This document shows positions 40,515 through 48,788 of a DNA stretch of 64,000 nucleotides, piece after piece; the first letter of the stretch is position 1, and every line of letters begins with the position of its first letter. The notes below the pieces were generated by a model that made no database searches, was not told where the DNA came from, and saw nothing but the letters and a program-made list of their open reading frames with translations. This stretch comes from Natronorubrum thiooxidans (GTDB lineage Archaea > Halobacteriota > Halobacteria > Halobacteriales > Natrialbaceae), in the NCBI RefSeq assembly GCF_900156475.1, contig NZ_FTNR01000011.1, positions 62,001 to 126,000 of the forward strand, written 5' to 3'. Made by a program: the position numbers and the translations under genes.

Positions 40515-41258
40515 ATGAGTATGCGCACCAACACACACAACGGGTTCGAAGTAATCCCCGCAGTCGACGTACAAGATGGCGAGGTCGTCCAACTCGTCCA
40601 GGGCGAACGCGGCACCGAGAAGACCTACGGCGACCCGGTCGAAGCCGCACAGCGGTGGATCGACGCCGGGGCACAGTCGCTCCACCTCGTCGACCTCGAT
40701 GGAGCATTCGAGGGCGAACGACAGAACGCAGCGGCCATCGACGCCGTCCTCGAGACCGTCGACGTCCCCACCCAACTCGGCGGCGGCATTCGAACCGCCG
40801 AGGGCGCGATCGATCTCCTCGAGCGCGGCCTCGACCGCGTTATCCTCGGGACGGCGGCCGTCGAGAACCCCGAGATCGTCGCCGAGATCAGTAAGACCCA
40901 CCCCGACAGCGTCGTCGTCAGTCTCGACGCAAAAGACGGTGAGGTCGTCGTCGAGGGCTGGACCGAGGGAGCGGGGATTTCCCCGGTCGAGGCCGCCGAA
41001 CGCTACGAGGAACTCGGCGCGGCTGCCATTCTCTTTACGAACGTTGACGTCGAGGGGCAACTCGAGGGCGTCGCAACGGAGCCGGTTCGGGAGTTAGTTG
41101 AGGCGACCGACATCCCGGTCATCGCGAGCGGCGGCGTGGCAACCCTCGAAGACGTTCGGGCGCTGGCAGAGACGGGCGCGGCGGCGGTGGTCGTCGGCAG
41201 TGCGCTGTACGAGGGGAACTTCACGCTCGAGGAGGCACAGACGGCCATCGACGCCTAA
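40515..41258 (+). CDS. hisA: Phosphoribosylformimino-AICAR-phosphate isomerase (HisA)
   Basis: 247 residues from ATG 40515 (MSMRTNTHNGFEVIPAVDVQ); a second ATG follows two codons later. The (beta-alpha)8 barrel is plain. IPAVDVQDGEVVQLVQGERG holds the first catalytic Asp, HLVDLDGAFEGERQN and PTQLGGGIRTAEGAIDLL the first phosphate-binding loop, RVILGTAAVENPEIV the middle, SLDAKDGEVVVEGWTEGAG the second catalytic Asp, LFTNVDVEGQLEGV, and PVIASGGVATLEDVRAL the second phosphate loop. It catalyses the fourth step of histidine synthesis. hisB lies 3.3 kb downstream on the same strand, separated by the pyrophosphatase and trkH genes on the other strand. The gene is divergent from the SLC13-type transporter gene. 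Confidence 0.95.
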   Translation: MSMRTNTHNGFEVIPAVDVQDGEVVQLVQGERGTEKTYGDPVEAAQRWIDAGAQSLHLVDLDGAFEGERQNAAAIDAVLETVDVPTQLGGGIRTAEGAIDLLERGLDRVILGTAAVENPEIVAEISKTHPDSVVVSLDAKDGEVVVEGWTEGAGISPVEAAERYEELGAAAILFTNVDVEGQLEGVATEPVRELVEATDIPVIASGGVATLEDVRALAETGAAAVVVGSALYEGNFTLEEAQTAIDA

Positions 41259-41336
41259 GAAAACGAAATCCGGTTTGCCGTCACGCGCTCGGACGATCGC
41301 GCGATCGACACGAAATTCGAGTTCTACCTGACTGCG

Positions 41337-42257
41337 TTAGAACGCGTCCTCGAGCGGCGGGACGACCTGCTTTTTGCGGGACATGACGCCAGGCAGGAAC
41401 GCCTCGCGGTCCTCGACGGTGGTCTCGAGGGCGTCTTCGACGGTCTCAGTGTGGTCGCCGGCGATCAGCGCGGTCGATTCCTCCTCGAGGAGGTCCGTGA
41501 CGAGCAAGACGAGCAGGTCGTACTCGCGTTCGGCGACGACTGCGTCCATCGCCTCGAGGACGGCGTCGCGCTGCTCGAGCACCGGGGCCGGTTCGACGGT
41601 TTCGATCTGGCCGATGCCGACGTCGGAGTCGCCGAACTCGAACTCCTTGAAGTCGCCGAGCACCATCTCTCGAGGCTCTTTCTCGCCGAGCTTGCTCTTC
41701 TGTTTGAGCAGGTCCTTCCCGTACGCCTCATAGTCGACGCCGGCGAGTTCCGCGAGTCGCTCAGCGACGACCTCGTCGGTCTCGGTGGTCGTCGGCGAGC
41801 GGAGCACGACAGTGTCGCTCAGCAGACCGCTGAGCAGCAGGCCGGCGGTTTGTTCGTCGATCTCGACGTCTGCCTCGTCGTAGAGGCCCGTGAGGATCGT
41901 GGCGGTCGAGCCGACTGGCTCGTTCCGGAAGCGAATCGGGTTGCTCGTCTCGACGTCACCGATTCGGTGGTGGTCGACGATCTCGACGACGTCAGCGTCC
42001 CGCGCCCCCTCGACGGTCTGGCTGTGCTCGTTGTGGTCGACGAGAATCAGCTGTTCGTCCGTCGCGTCTTCGAGCAGCGTCGGCGCTTCGACGTCCCAGC
42101 GCTCGAGGACGAACTGCGTTTCCGGGTTCAGGTCGCCGGCTCGCGCGGCGACGGCGTCCTCGCCCTGGGCCTGCTTCAGGCGTGCGTGGGCGATAGCGGA
42201 GATGATCGTGTCCGTGTCCGGTTGCTGGTGTCCGATGACGTACCTGGTCTGTGACAT
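41337..42257 (-). CDS. ppaC: Manganese-dependent inorganic pyrophosphatase (family II)
   Basis: 306 residues. The DHH-family motifs are in order: VIGHQQPDTDTIISAIAHAR with the metal-binding His and two Asp, ILVDHNEHSQTVEGARDADV, VEIVDHHRIGDVETSNPIRF with the D-H-H that names the family, GSTATILTGLYDEADVEIDE, and the substrate-binding end domain (DALETTVEDREAFLPGVMSR, then KKQVVPPLEDAF with the family-specific S-R-K-K-Q). It hydrolyses pyrophosphate and pulls biosynthetic reactions forward, including sugar-nucleotide and histidine synthesis. It is convergent with hisA (78 bp). Nothing unusual in the sequence. Confidence 0.95.
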   Translation of the reverse strand: MSQTRYVIGHQQPDTDTIISAIAHARLKQAQGEDAVAARAGDLNPETQFVLERWDVEAPTLLEDATDEQLILVDHNEHSQTVEGARDADVVEIVDHHRIGDVETSNPIRFRNEPVGSTATILTGLYDEADVEIDEQTAGLLLSGLLSDTVVLRSPTTTETDEVVAERLAELAGVDYEAYGKDLLKQKSKLGEKEPREMVLGDFKEFEFGDSDVGIGQIETVEPAPVLEQRDAVLEAMDAVVAEREYDLLVLLVTDLLEEESTALIAGDHTETVEDALETTVEDREAFLPGVMSRKKQVVPPLEDAF

Positions 42258-42360
42258 GGTCGCTATCTCGTGCTACAGTTTTAAAAAGTGAGGTCTTTTC
42301 GGTCGCCAGTTGAAACCGGATCTGCGCCCTCGAGCCGCCCTGTGCGTATGGTTTTCACAC

Positions 42361-43890
42361 TCATGATTTCCAGAACGCTGGCGTCAAAAGGACGAGCACG
42401 GGGATGATCTCGATGCGGCCGACCCACATCATGACAACCATGACGGCGCGCGTGGTGGTCGGGAAGCCGGCGTAGTTGTCCATCGGGCCGGCCATCCCGA
42501 ACGCGGGGCCGATGTTGAGGAAGATCGAGGCGGCGGCTCCGAGCGCTTCGAACTCCGTGACGGCTGTGCCGGCGCGGGCGGCGTCGACGACGACGAAAAT
42601 CGTCAGCAGGAAGAAGATCATGATCGCCAGCAGGACGTAGGCGTAGATGTCTCGAACCGTCTCCTCGTCGACTACGGTGTCACCCAGGCGCAGCGGCCGA
42701 ACCGCCTCCGGGTGGATCGACGTAAACAGGTTGCGCCGGAACGCCTTGAGCGTGACCAGCCAGCGGAGGGACTTGATCGAGCAGGTCGTCGAGCCGGCCA
42801 TCCCGCCGATGAACATGCTGAGAAACAGCATGTGTGTCGCGCCCGGTGACCAGAGCGAGAAGTCAGTCGAGGCGTAGCCCGTCGTCGTCACCATCGAGAC
42901 CACGTTGAACAGCGCGTGTCTCATCGTCGGCTCGAGACCCGTACTGATCTCCGAATCGACCCAGAGGACCGCCGCAACGATCGCGCTAAAGCCTGCGAGG
43001 ATACTGATGTAGAACCGGAACTCCTCGGATTCGAAGGGGTGGCGGAACTCCCCCTGTGTGATATAATACAGCAGGACGAAGTTGGTCGCCCCGAGAATCA
43101 TGAAGGGGATGACAGCCCACTGGACGATCGGGGTGAACGCCCCGACGCTTTCCGGTTCCGGTGAGAAGCCGGCAGTCGCAACACTGGTCAACGCGTGTGA
43201 GACGGCGTTGAAAAAGTCCATGTTGGGGGCCAACCCGAGCAGGTGAAGCGCATAGAAGGTCGCCGTCGCGAGTATCGTCAGGCCGACGTACAACCCCCAG
43301 ATGAGTCGGGCCGTCTCGTCGATATGCGGGCGGAGTTTGCGGACGTTTCTGGTCTGGCTTTCGGTCTCCATGAGCTGGGCCCCACCGACCATCAGGTTCG
43401 ACAGCAGGCCGATGGCGACGATCAGGATTCCGAGTCCGCCGAGCCACTGGAGGAGCTGTCGCCAGAGCAAGATCGAACGCGGCTGATTGGTGAAGTCCCA
43501 GCCGCTCATCACCGTCGCACCGGTCGTCGTCAGGCCGCTCATGCTCTCGAAGACGGCGTTGACCAACCCGCCGACCGAGACGGTAAACGCGGAGTTCGGA
43601 TCGCTCCCGACACCCGCAAGCGCGAACGGAATCGCGCCGATGACACCGACGCCGAGCCACGTCACGGCCACCATCAGGAACGCCTCGCGTTGCTCAAGGT
43701 CTCGATCGTCGCTCAATCGCTCGAGTGCGACGCCGACGACAATTGTCGTTGCGACTGCAGCGACGAACGGGAGTGGAGCGTCACCGTCGAGGATCGCCAG
43801 GACGAGCGGTACCGCAAGCGGGACGGCGAGCCATTTCAGGACCGTCCCGGCGAGGCTACAACTCGAGCGCCAGTCGACGCGAATCGTCAT
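42361..43890 (-). CDS. trkH: Potassium uptake protein TrkH
   Basis: 509 residues. The M1-P-M2 repeats with their selectivity-filter glycines are visible: ESMSGLTTTGATVMSGWDFT, SHALTSVATAGFSPEPES, NVVSMVTTTGYASTDFSLWS and LGAAASIFLNIGPAFGMAGP. Together they form the four pore loops of the Trk/Ktr superfamily. FLSMFIGGMAGSTTCSIKSL is a further conserved block of TrkH. The end (WVGRIEIIPVLVLLTPAFWK) is typical. It brings in K+, which haloarchaea accumulate to molar levels. A TrkA partner is not in the immediate neighbourhood, but the pool of RCK proteins in haloarchaea is large. The gene is on its own, with 103 bp to the pyrophosphatase gene. Confidence 0.93.
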   Translation of the reverse strand: MTIRVDWRSSCSLAGTVLKWLAVPLAVPLVLAILDGDAPLPFVAAVATTIVVGVALERLSDDRDLEQREAFLMVAVTWLGVGVIGAIPFALAGVGSDPNSAFTVSVGGLVNAVFESMSGLTTTGATVMSGWDFTNQPRSILLWRQLLQWLGGLGILIVAIGLLSNLMVGGAQLMETESQTRNVRKLRPHIDETARLIWGLYVGLTILATATFYALHLLGLAPNMDFFNAVSHALTSVATAGFSPEPESVGAFTPIVQWAVIPFMILGATNFVLLYYITQGEFRHPFESEEFRFYISILAGFSAIVAAVLWVDSEISTGLEPTMRHALFNVVSMVTTTGYASTDFSLWSPGATHMLFLSMFIGGMAGSTTCSIKSLRWLVTLKAFRRNLFTSIHPEAVRPLRLGDTVVDEETVRDIYAYVLLAIMIFFLLTIFVVVDAARAGTAVTEFEALGAAASIFLNIGPAFGMAGPMDNYAGFPTTTRAVMVVMMWVGRIEIIPVLVLLTPAFWKS

Positions 43891-43987
43891 CGAATACCCC
43901 TACCTGTGACTGGAAGGGCATTAATCCGTTCGAAAATCAGAGGCCCGAAGCGGCCATTCGAGGACCGTCGTCTGTCGCCGCTGATTC

Positions 43988-44257
43988 TCACTCACCGTAC
44001 CCGTGACCGATGTAGAGCGCGAAGACGTTGAGGGCGAGCAACAGGAGGAAGGTGAGCGTGACTTGCGGATCGCCAAGCCCCCGTGTGAGAAGCGGGAGAT
44101 AGACGAACGGAAGGGCGATTGCGATCCAAAACGACAGAAACTGCGTTGGTTCTTTCAGCGAGCAAACAACTCTGCGAGCGCACTGCTCTTGGTCCCGGTC
44201 CGCTTCCGGGCTGGACGGCGCGACCGAGTCGTTCGAAAGCGGCGTGTGATTGGACAT
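43988..44257 (-). CDS. Small membrane protein, two helices
   Basis: 89 residues from the ATG at 44255-44257 (MSNHTPLSNDSVAPSSPEAD); the longer frame upstream is unlikely. After an acidic polar start, two hydrophobic segments appear: FLSFWIAIALPFVYLPLLTR and QVTLTFLLLLALNVFALYIG. The C-terminus is short (HGYGE). No catalytic residue is visible. Similar two-helix proteins occur upstream of TrkH or transporters in haloarchaea, and a small accessory subunit is possible, but I have no evidence for it. It lies between trkH and hisB, 97 bp upstream of the former on the same strand. Confidence 0.6.
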   Translation of the reverse strand: MSNHTPLSNDSVAPSSPEADRDQEQCARRVVCSLKEPTQFLSFWIAIALPFVYLPLLTRGLGDPQVTLTFLLLLALNVFALYIGHGYGE

Positions 44258-44545
44258 CGATTCTGGTCTCCTCTCGTACTCACACCACTCGTTCCAGACG
44301 TCATATAACGGGTCGAATATTGGCTCCGTTTCGGTCCGTTTCAGCCCCTTCAAGACACTCGAGACGACGTTTCGAAACGGCTCGAGAAGCTTGGAGAAAT
44401 TTTATACACGATTTTAAGACAGTATCCATACCTGACTGAATACCTTGCTCACGGGATCGTCCCGCCCCGCTCCGGTCGTCGGTTCACGCCTCGAGCCGTG
44501 GCGACGAGCGCAATCGCCTTGTACCGGCGGCGATACCGATCCGAC

Positions 44546-45133
44546 ATGAGCGAGCGAACCGCGACAATCACGCGCGAGACGGCCGAGACGTCGATCGAGT
44601 GTACGGTCGCGATCGACGGCCACGGCGATGCCGACGTCGATACCGGGATCGGCTTTTTCGATCACATGCTGACGGCGTTTGCCAAACACGGACTGTTCGA
44701 CCTCGAGGTCGACTGCGATGGCGACCTCGAGATCGACGACCACCACACGGTCGAGGACGTCGCCATCGTCCTCGGAGACGCGCTCGACGAGGCGCTTGGC
44801 GATCGGTCGGGTATCGTCCGCTATGCCGACCGAAAGGTCCCACTGGACGAGGCCGTCGCCGGTGCCGTCGTCGACGTCAGCGGCCGGCCCCGGTTCTACT
44901 TCGACGGCGAGTTCTCACAGGCGCAGATCGGCGAGTTCACGAGCGACATGGCCCGTCACTTCGGGGAATCGCTGGCGATGCACGCCGGGCTGACGGTTCA
45001 TCTCGAGGTCAGCGGCGAGAACGCCCACCACGAGGTCGAGGCGCTGTTCAAAACGCTCGCGCGGACGCTCGATGACGCGACGCGGGTCGACGACCGACGG
45101 ACGGGCACGCCGAGTACGAAAGGCACGCTGTAG
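44546..45133 (+). CDS. hisB: Imidazoleglycerol-phosphate dehydratase (HisB)
   Basis: 195 residues from the ATG at 44546 ([20 protein letters not shown]). The two HisB half-repeats show their metal-binding histidines: [20 protein letters not shown] and [20 protein letters not shown] in the first, [20 protein letters not shown] and [20 protein letters not shown] in the second. [20 protein letters not shown] joins them. The end TPSTKGTL is typical. This is the single-function archaeal form without the phosphatase domain of enteric HisB. It catalyses the dehydration step of histidine synthesis. It ends exactly where the convergent zinc-finger gene ends. Part of the region upstream (near 44400) is AT-rich, but at 140 bp it is rather far for a promoter. 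Confidence 0.95.
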   Translation: MSERTATITRETAETSIECTVAIDGHGDADVDTGIGFFDHMLTAFAKHGLFDLEVDCDGDLEIDDHHTVEDVAIVLGDALDEALGDRSGIVRYADRKVPLDEAVAGAVVDVSGRPRFYFDGEFSQAQIGEFTSDMARHFGESLAMHAGLTVHLEVSGENAHHEVEALFKTLARTLDDATRVDDRRTGTPSTKGTL

Positions 45134-45868
45134 CTACGGCCGTTGCAGTTCACCGCGGCGTTCGACGAACTCCTCCGTCTCGAGGGCGTGGTCGATGATC
45201 GCGTCGACTTCGTGGGACTCGAGGTCGTAGGCCCCGGCGGCCAGCCCTTCGACGGCACTGCGCTGCATGGGGAACTCCCGGTTTTGCAGCAAGCGGATGA
45301 CCTTGCCGTACCCCTTCGGGGGGCGACTGCCGGTGGTTTTGCTCGGTGACGCCCCGATTGTGCTGTCGCTCGCACCGGTGTCGTCCGTCGACTCGTTCGT
45401 TTCGTCTTCAGCCACCGCCTCGCTGTTGTCGTCCGTTCCGGTGGATTCGAACGTGATCCCCTCCTCGAGTCTCGGTGTGGCTCGTGCGTCGGCGTCGGTG
45501 GCTTCGGCGTCCGAACTCGTCGTGTCCGGGCTGGATGTGGACGTGTGGTTCTGGACTGAGCTAGCTGCAGTGGCGACAGCTCCGGGTTCGGCGTCGACCG
45601 CCTCGGGTTCACCGTCCTCGTCACGCCCGCTCGCTTGTGACGGCTGGTCGTCACTGTGATCTACAGCCGTGTCGGCCCCCGGGACATCACGGTCGCTGTC
45701 GAGACGGGCAAAAAGCGGCTCGAGGACTCCCTCGAGTCGAGCTTTGCAGTCGGGACAGAGCACGACACGACGCTGTTCGGTGTCCGTCGGCTCGAGTTCG
45801 GGTGGGATAACCTCGAAGGTGCCGGCGGCATCGTCGCCACAGAAGTCACAGGTTCGGAGTGCGCGCAT
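45134..45868 (-). CDS. Haloarchaeal zinc-finger protein with a long disordered linker
   Basis: 244 residues from the ATG at 45866-45868 (MRALRTCDFCGDDAAGTFEV); an ATG two codons upstream is the alternative. The start has CDFCG and then VVLCPDCKARLEGVLEP, a four-Cys zinc finger of the kind found in many archaeal regulators. About 110 residues of Ser, Thr, Asp and Glu follow with no structure. The C-terminus is folded: PPKGYGKVIRLLQNREFPMQ, RSAVEGLAAGAYDLESHEVD and AIIDHALETEEFVERRGELQ, a helical domain that recurs in haloarchaeal proteins. Role is unknown; DNA or protein binding is possible. It is convergent with hisB, with no spacer. Confidence 0.7.
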   Translation of the reverse strand: MRALRTCDFCGDDAAGTFEVIPPELEPTDTEQRRVVLCPDCKARLEGVLEPLFARLDSDRDVPGADTAVDHSDDQPSQASGRDEDGEPEAVDAEPGAVATAASSVQNHTSTSSPDTTSSDAEATDADARATPRLEEGITFESTGTDDNSEAVAEDETNESTDDTGASDSTIGASPSKTTGSRPPKGYGKVIRLLQNREFPMQRSAVEGLAAGAYDLESHEVDAIIDHALETEEFVERRGELQRP

Positions 45869-46026
45869 AGGCAATGTACTGGCTGGTCCCTCAAAAACAG
45901 TCCGTCAGACGGACTGTCCGCCATCCACGACCGAGTCACGCCCGGTCGTCGCCGCTACGCGAATCGAACCATCGCTGTGGCCGATCACCGACAATTATAC
46001 GATAGCCCGCATACGTTGGACAACGA

Positions 46027-46530
46027 ATGTTCGACGAGATTATGGACAAATTCGAGGGATCGCCGAGCCAGCAGGCCGTGATTCGGCTCTTACTCGAGCG
46101 TGGGTTCTCGGTCAACGACGACGGCCGCGTCGTCTCGGGTGGGATTGAAATTCCGAACACGGGGATCGCCCGCGAGATCGGCGTCGACCGACGAGTCGTC
46201 GACTCGACGACGGACGTCATTCTCGAGGATCCCGAACTGCGGCGGATCTTTCAGAACATCTCGCAGGTGCCGAGTCTGATGGATCTCGCCCCGGTGCTCG
46301 ATCTGACGGTGCTCACGATCACGCCCGCCGACGCCGAACGAAAGGGGATCGTCGCGGGAATCACTGGCACGCTGGCCGATCACGACATCTCGATTCGCCA
46401 GACGATCAGCGAGGACCCGGAGTTCACCGACGAACCGCGCCTCTACTTGATCACGGATCAGGAACTCCCCGGTGAGGTGATCACCGCGATTCGCGACCTC
46501 GAGTTCGTCCGGAAGATCGAGATTCAGTAG
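46027..46530 (+). CDS. HTH and ACT domain regulator of amino-acid metabolism
   Basis: 167 residues. The first 80 carry an HTH: GSPSQQAVIRLLLERGFSVN, IPNTGIAREIGVDRRVVDST. The C-terminal 85 form an ACT domain, VLTITPADAERKGIVAGITG, TLADHDISIRQTISEDPEFT and RLYLITDQELPGEVITAIRD, with the Gly and Asp at the ligand-binding turn. ACT domains bind amino acids and control enzymes or regulators. Archaeal proteins of this build are annotated as regulators of amino-acid metabolism. It is close to hisA and hisB, so histidine control is possible but only by proximity. It converges on the next gene (3 bp). Confidence 0.85.
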   Translation: MFDEIMDKFEGSPSQQAVIRLLLERGFSVNDDGRVVSGGIEIPNTGIAREIGVDRRVVDSTTDVILEDPELRRIFQNISQVPSLMDLAPVLDLTVLTITPADAERKGIVAGITGTLADHDISIRQTISEDPEFTDEPRLYLITDQELPGEVITAIRDLEFVRKIEIQ

Positions 46531-46533
46531 CGA

Positions 46534-46935
46534 TTACGCCGACGGCGCGACGTCGTCTGCGAACTCCTCGAGGACCACCTCGAGTGCGCTCGTGAGTTCC
46601 TCGAATCGCTCCATCGACATGGGGTCGGTCGTTACCCAGACGCCGTGGGGGCCACGGATTACCCGCGAGAGATAGCCGTTCTCGAACATGCGAATCGTGG
46701 CCTGGTACTCGCCGAGTTGGGTGTTTCGATACGCCGACTGGGCGTGAAAGCCGAGCCGTTCGTGGTCGGCGAACCCGACCAGATCGGCCGTTCGATCGAG
46801 ATCAGACCGGAGATACACCTGTGTGACGTCGTCGTCGGTGAAGTAGGTGATACTGCGCAGTTCGTCGCCGACGGTCGTTCGACAGACGCTGCCCAGTTCG
46901 TCCGCGAGCGTTGGGTCGATCGGCTCGTCTCCCAT
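46534..46935 (-). CDS. Conserved haloarchaeal protein of unknown function
   Basis: 133 residues from the ATG at 46933-46935 (MGDEPIDPTLADELGSVCRT). The sequence alternates helix and strand: LRSITYFTDDDVTQVYLRSD, TADLVGFADHERLGFHAQSA, YQATIRMFENGYLSRVIRGP and VWVTTDPMSMERFEELTSAL. This is a one-domain family common in haloarchaea (I recall it as a DUF of the 7522 type, not verified). There is no membrane segment or signal. No catalytic signature is visible. It is convergent with the ACT regulator and 208 bp from the divergent IMPACT-family gene. Confidence 0.65.
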   Translation of the reverse strand: MGDEPIDPTLADELGSVCRTTVGDELRSITYFTDDDVTQVYLRSDLDRTADLVGFADHERLGFHAQSAYRNTQLGEYQATIRMFENGYLSRVIRGPHGVWVTTDPMSMERFEELTSALEVVLEEFADDVAPSA

Positions 46936-47143
46936 ACGGATTGATAGCACACTCCATGCTAATAACGTACTGATCGCCGTAGTTTTGGCCGCCATCGTTT
47001 AACGCAATCGACACTCGAGATCGTCTTCGAGCCCGCTTGATGGGGACCGATGGGCTCTTTTCGGCCGCGACCGCAGTGCCCGCCATGAGCAAGCGACAGC
47101 GATGGGGGCGCCGTCACGCTCGAGACCGACGGGGTGAGGACGG

Positions 47144-47764
47144 GTGAGCCGAACCTACCGGACCGTCGCGGAGCCGGCCACCGCGGAGTTCGTCGTGCAG
47201 GGCTCGGAGTTTCTCGGCCACATCCGCCCCGTCGACTCCGTCGCGGCCGCCGAGTCGTTCATCGACGCCGTCAGCGAGGAGTACGCCGACGCGACTCACA
47301 ACGTCCCTGCCTACCGGGTGCGGACCGGCGACGAGGGCGACCCCGACAGCCAGTTCCTCCGGGAGTACTCGAGCGACGAGGGCGAACCCTCCGGCTCGGC
47401 GGGCAAACCCGCGCTGAACGTCCTCACCCAGCAGGACATCGAGAACATTGCCGTCGTCGTCACACGCTACTACGGCGGGACGAACCTCGGCGTCGGCGGG
47501 CTCGTCCGGGCGTACTCGAAGGCCGTGAAAGACGCCGTCGAGGCGGCGGGCGTCGTCGAGCAGCGCCCCCACGAGCGCGTTGCGATCACCGTCGCCTACG
47601 ACGACTCAGGAACGGTGCGCGGCATCGTCGAGAGCGAGGGGTACGAGTTCGAGGCCGACTATCAGGCCGACGTCTCCTTCGACGTGCGGGTGCCACTTGA
47701 GGAAGCCGACGCGTTCCGGGACCGCCTCCGGAGTGCGACAAGCGGGCGCGTCGACCTTGAGTGA
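47144..47764 (+). CDS. IMPACT/YigZ family protein
   Basis: 206 residues. GTG at 47144 (MSRTYRTVAEPATAEFVVQG) is the only start that suits the family. The N-terminal UPF0029 domain has QGSEFLGHIRPVDSVAAAES, VPAYRVRTGDEGDPDSQFLR, YSSDEGEPSGSAGKPALNVL and VAVVVTRYYGGTNLGVGGLV, all conserved in YigZ/IMPACT. The C-terminal ferredoxin-like domain (VAITVAYDDSGTVRGIVESE) is normal. Eukaryotic IMPACT controls the GCN2 kinase; the bacterial and archaeal role is unknown, though an RNA or translation link is likely. A 20-codon frame at 47085-47147 ends across the start codon. The neighbouring membrane gene converges (20 bp). Confidence 0.87.
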   Translation: MSRTYRTVAEPATAEFVVQGSEFLGHIRPVDSVAAAESFIDAVSEEYADATHNVPAYRVRTGDEGDPDSQFLREYSSDEGEPSGSAGKPALNVLTQQDIENIAVVVTRYYGGTNLGVGGLVRAYSKAVKDAVEAAGVVEQRPHERVAITVAYDDSGTVRGIVESEGYEFEADYQADVSFDVRVPLEEADAFRDRLRSATSGRVDLE

Positions 47765-47784
47765 GCCGGTGCGTCTCCGGCGGC

Positions 47785-48645
47785 CTACGACGCCTCCTGC
47801 GCTGCCAGCCGTCGATCGATCGCCTCGAGGAACGCGTCCGGATCCTCGAGTTCGCCGCGGCCGAAGCGAACGTCGCGGAGCCGGCGGTCGACGACGACGT
47901 CGCCGCGTTGCATGCGCACGTGGTTGATCTCGTCCCAGCAGACGAGCGACCGGGTGTACGGTCGTCGTTTGACGAGTCCTGCGTCGTAAAATCGGATCTC
48001 GGTGCGGTCGACACCGGGCCCGATCTGCCACCGGCCGTCGACGAGACAGTTTCCGACCCAGAGCCCGCCGAGGCTCACCCACAAAAGCGCTTGCAGCCAG
48101 TTGCCGACGACAGCGTTGCCCGCCGCCAAGAGCAGATACAGGCCGACGAGAATCCCGTCCGTTTTCAGCGAGCCGGGTGGCTCCCACGCCCATGTGGCAT
48201 CGGGGTCGCCGTCGATGGCCCGACCGACGTACCGGTTTTCGGCCAGTTGCGAGAGCATGTGCCCCGTCACGAACACGAGGATCGCCGACGGGAGCGCCAC
48301 GGCGTCGACGTACGACTCGAGGCCAGCGAGCCACGCGCCGACGACGACCAACCCCAGCGGCACGACGGGGCCGACGAGCGCGAGTCGTCGAGCGAACGTG
48401 CGACCGAGACGGGTCGGGAGCTGTCGATCGACGCTCGCAAGCGCGAGTCCACCGCCGGCGCCGCCGACGAAGCCGCCCGCGTACGTCGTGGCGAGGACGG
48501 TCGGCGAGTCACTCGCCAGCGCGGCGGCTGTCGTCACGACGCCCGCGAGGAGCGCCCCGCCGTAGACGGCGGCGACAAGCTGGAACGCGACGTCCGGTGC
48601 GTCGTCACGTCCGTCGATCGAATCCGCTGCGTTACTGACGGCCAC
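47785..48645 (-). CDS. Membrane protein with a C-terminal PH-like domain
   Basis: 286 residues. Six or so hydrophobic segments fill about residues 18-210, for example FQLVAAVYGGALLAGVVTTA, LVGPVVPLGLVVVGAWLAGL and LVGLYLLLAAGNAVVGNWLQ. The C-terminal 70 residues look like a small beta domain of the PH or bacterial PH type: RWQIGPGVDRTEIRFYDAGL, VCWDEINHVRMQRGDVVVDR. This architecture is common in haloarchaeal proteins of unknown role. Membrane-lipid sensing or anchoring is possible but unproven. It is convergent with the IMPACT-family gene and faces away from the TRAP operon end. Confidence 0.65.
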   Translation of the reverse strand: MAVSNAADSIDGRDDAPDVAFQLVAAVYGGALLAGVVTTAAALASDSPTVLATTYAGGFVGGAGGGLALASVDRQLPTRLGRTFARRLALVGPVVPLGLVVVGAWLAGLESYVDAVALPSAILVFVTGHMLSQLAENRYVGRAIDGDPDATWAWEPPGSLKTDGILVGLYLLLAAGNAVVGNWLQALLWVSLGGLWVGNCLVDGRWQIGPGVDRTEIRFYDAGLVKRRPYTRSLVCWDEINHVRMQRGDVVVDRRLRDVRFGRGELEDPDAFLEAIDRRLAAQEAS

Positions 48646-48788
48646 TACCGGACAATCGCCGTGCTCGAGTCATAATAGTTGCTCAATGCGGTGTCTCGAA
48701 CCGGTGGTTGACGGCTGGCGGTCATGTCTGATACTCGAAGACGAACTAGCTGGCGCAAAAAACGGACGAGCGGAGACTGGCGACGGTC

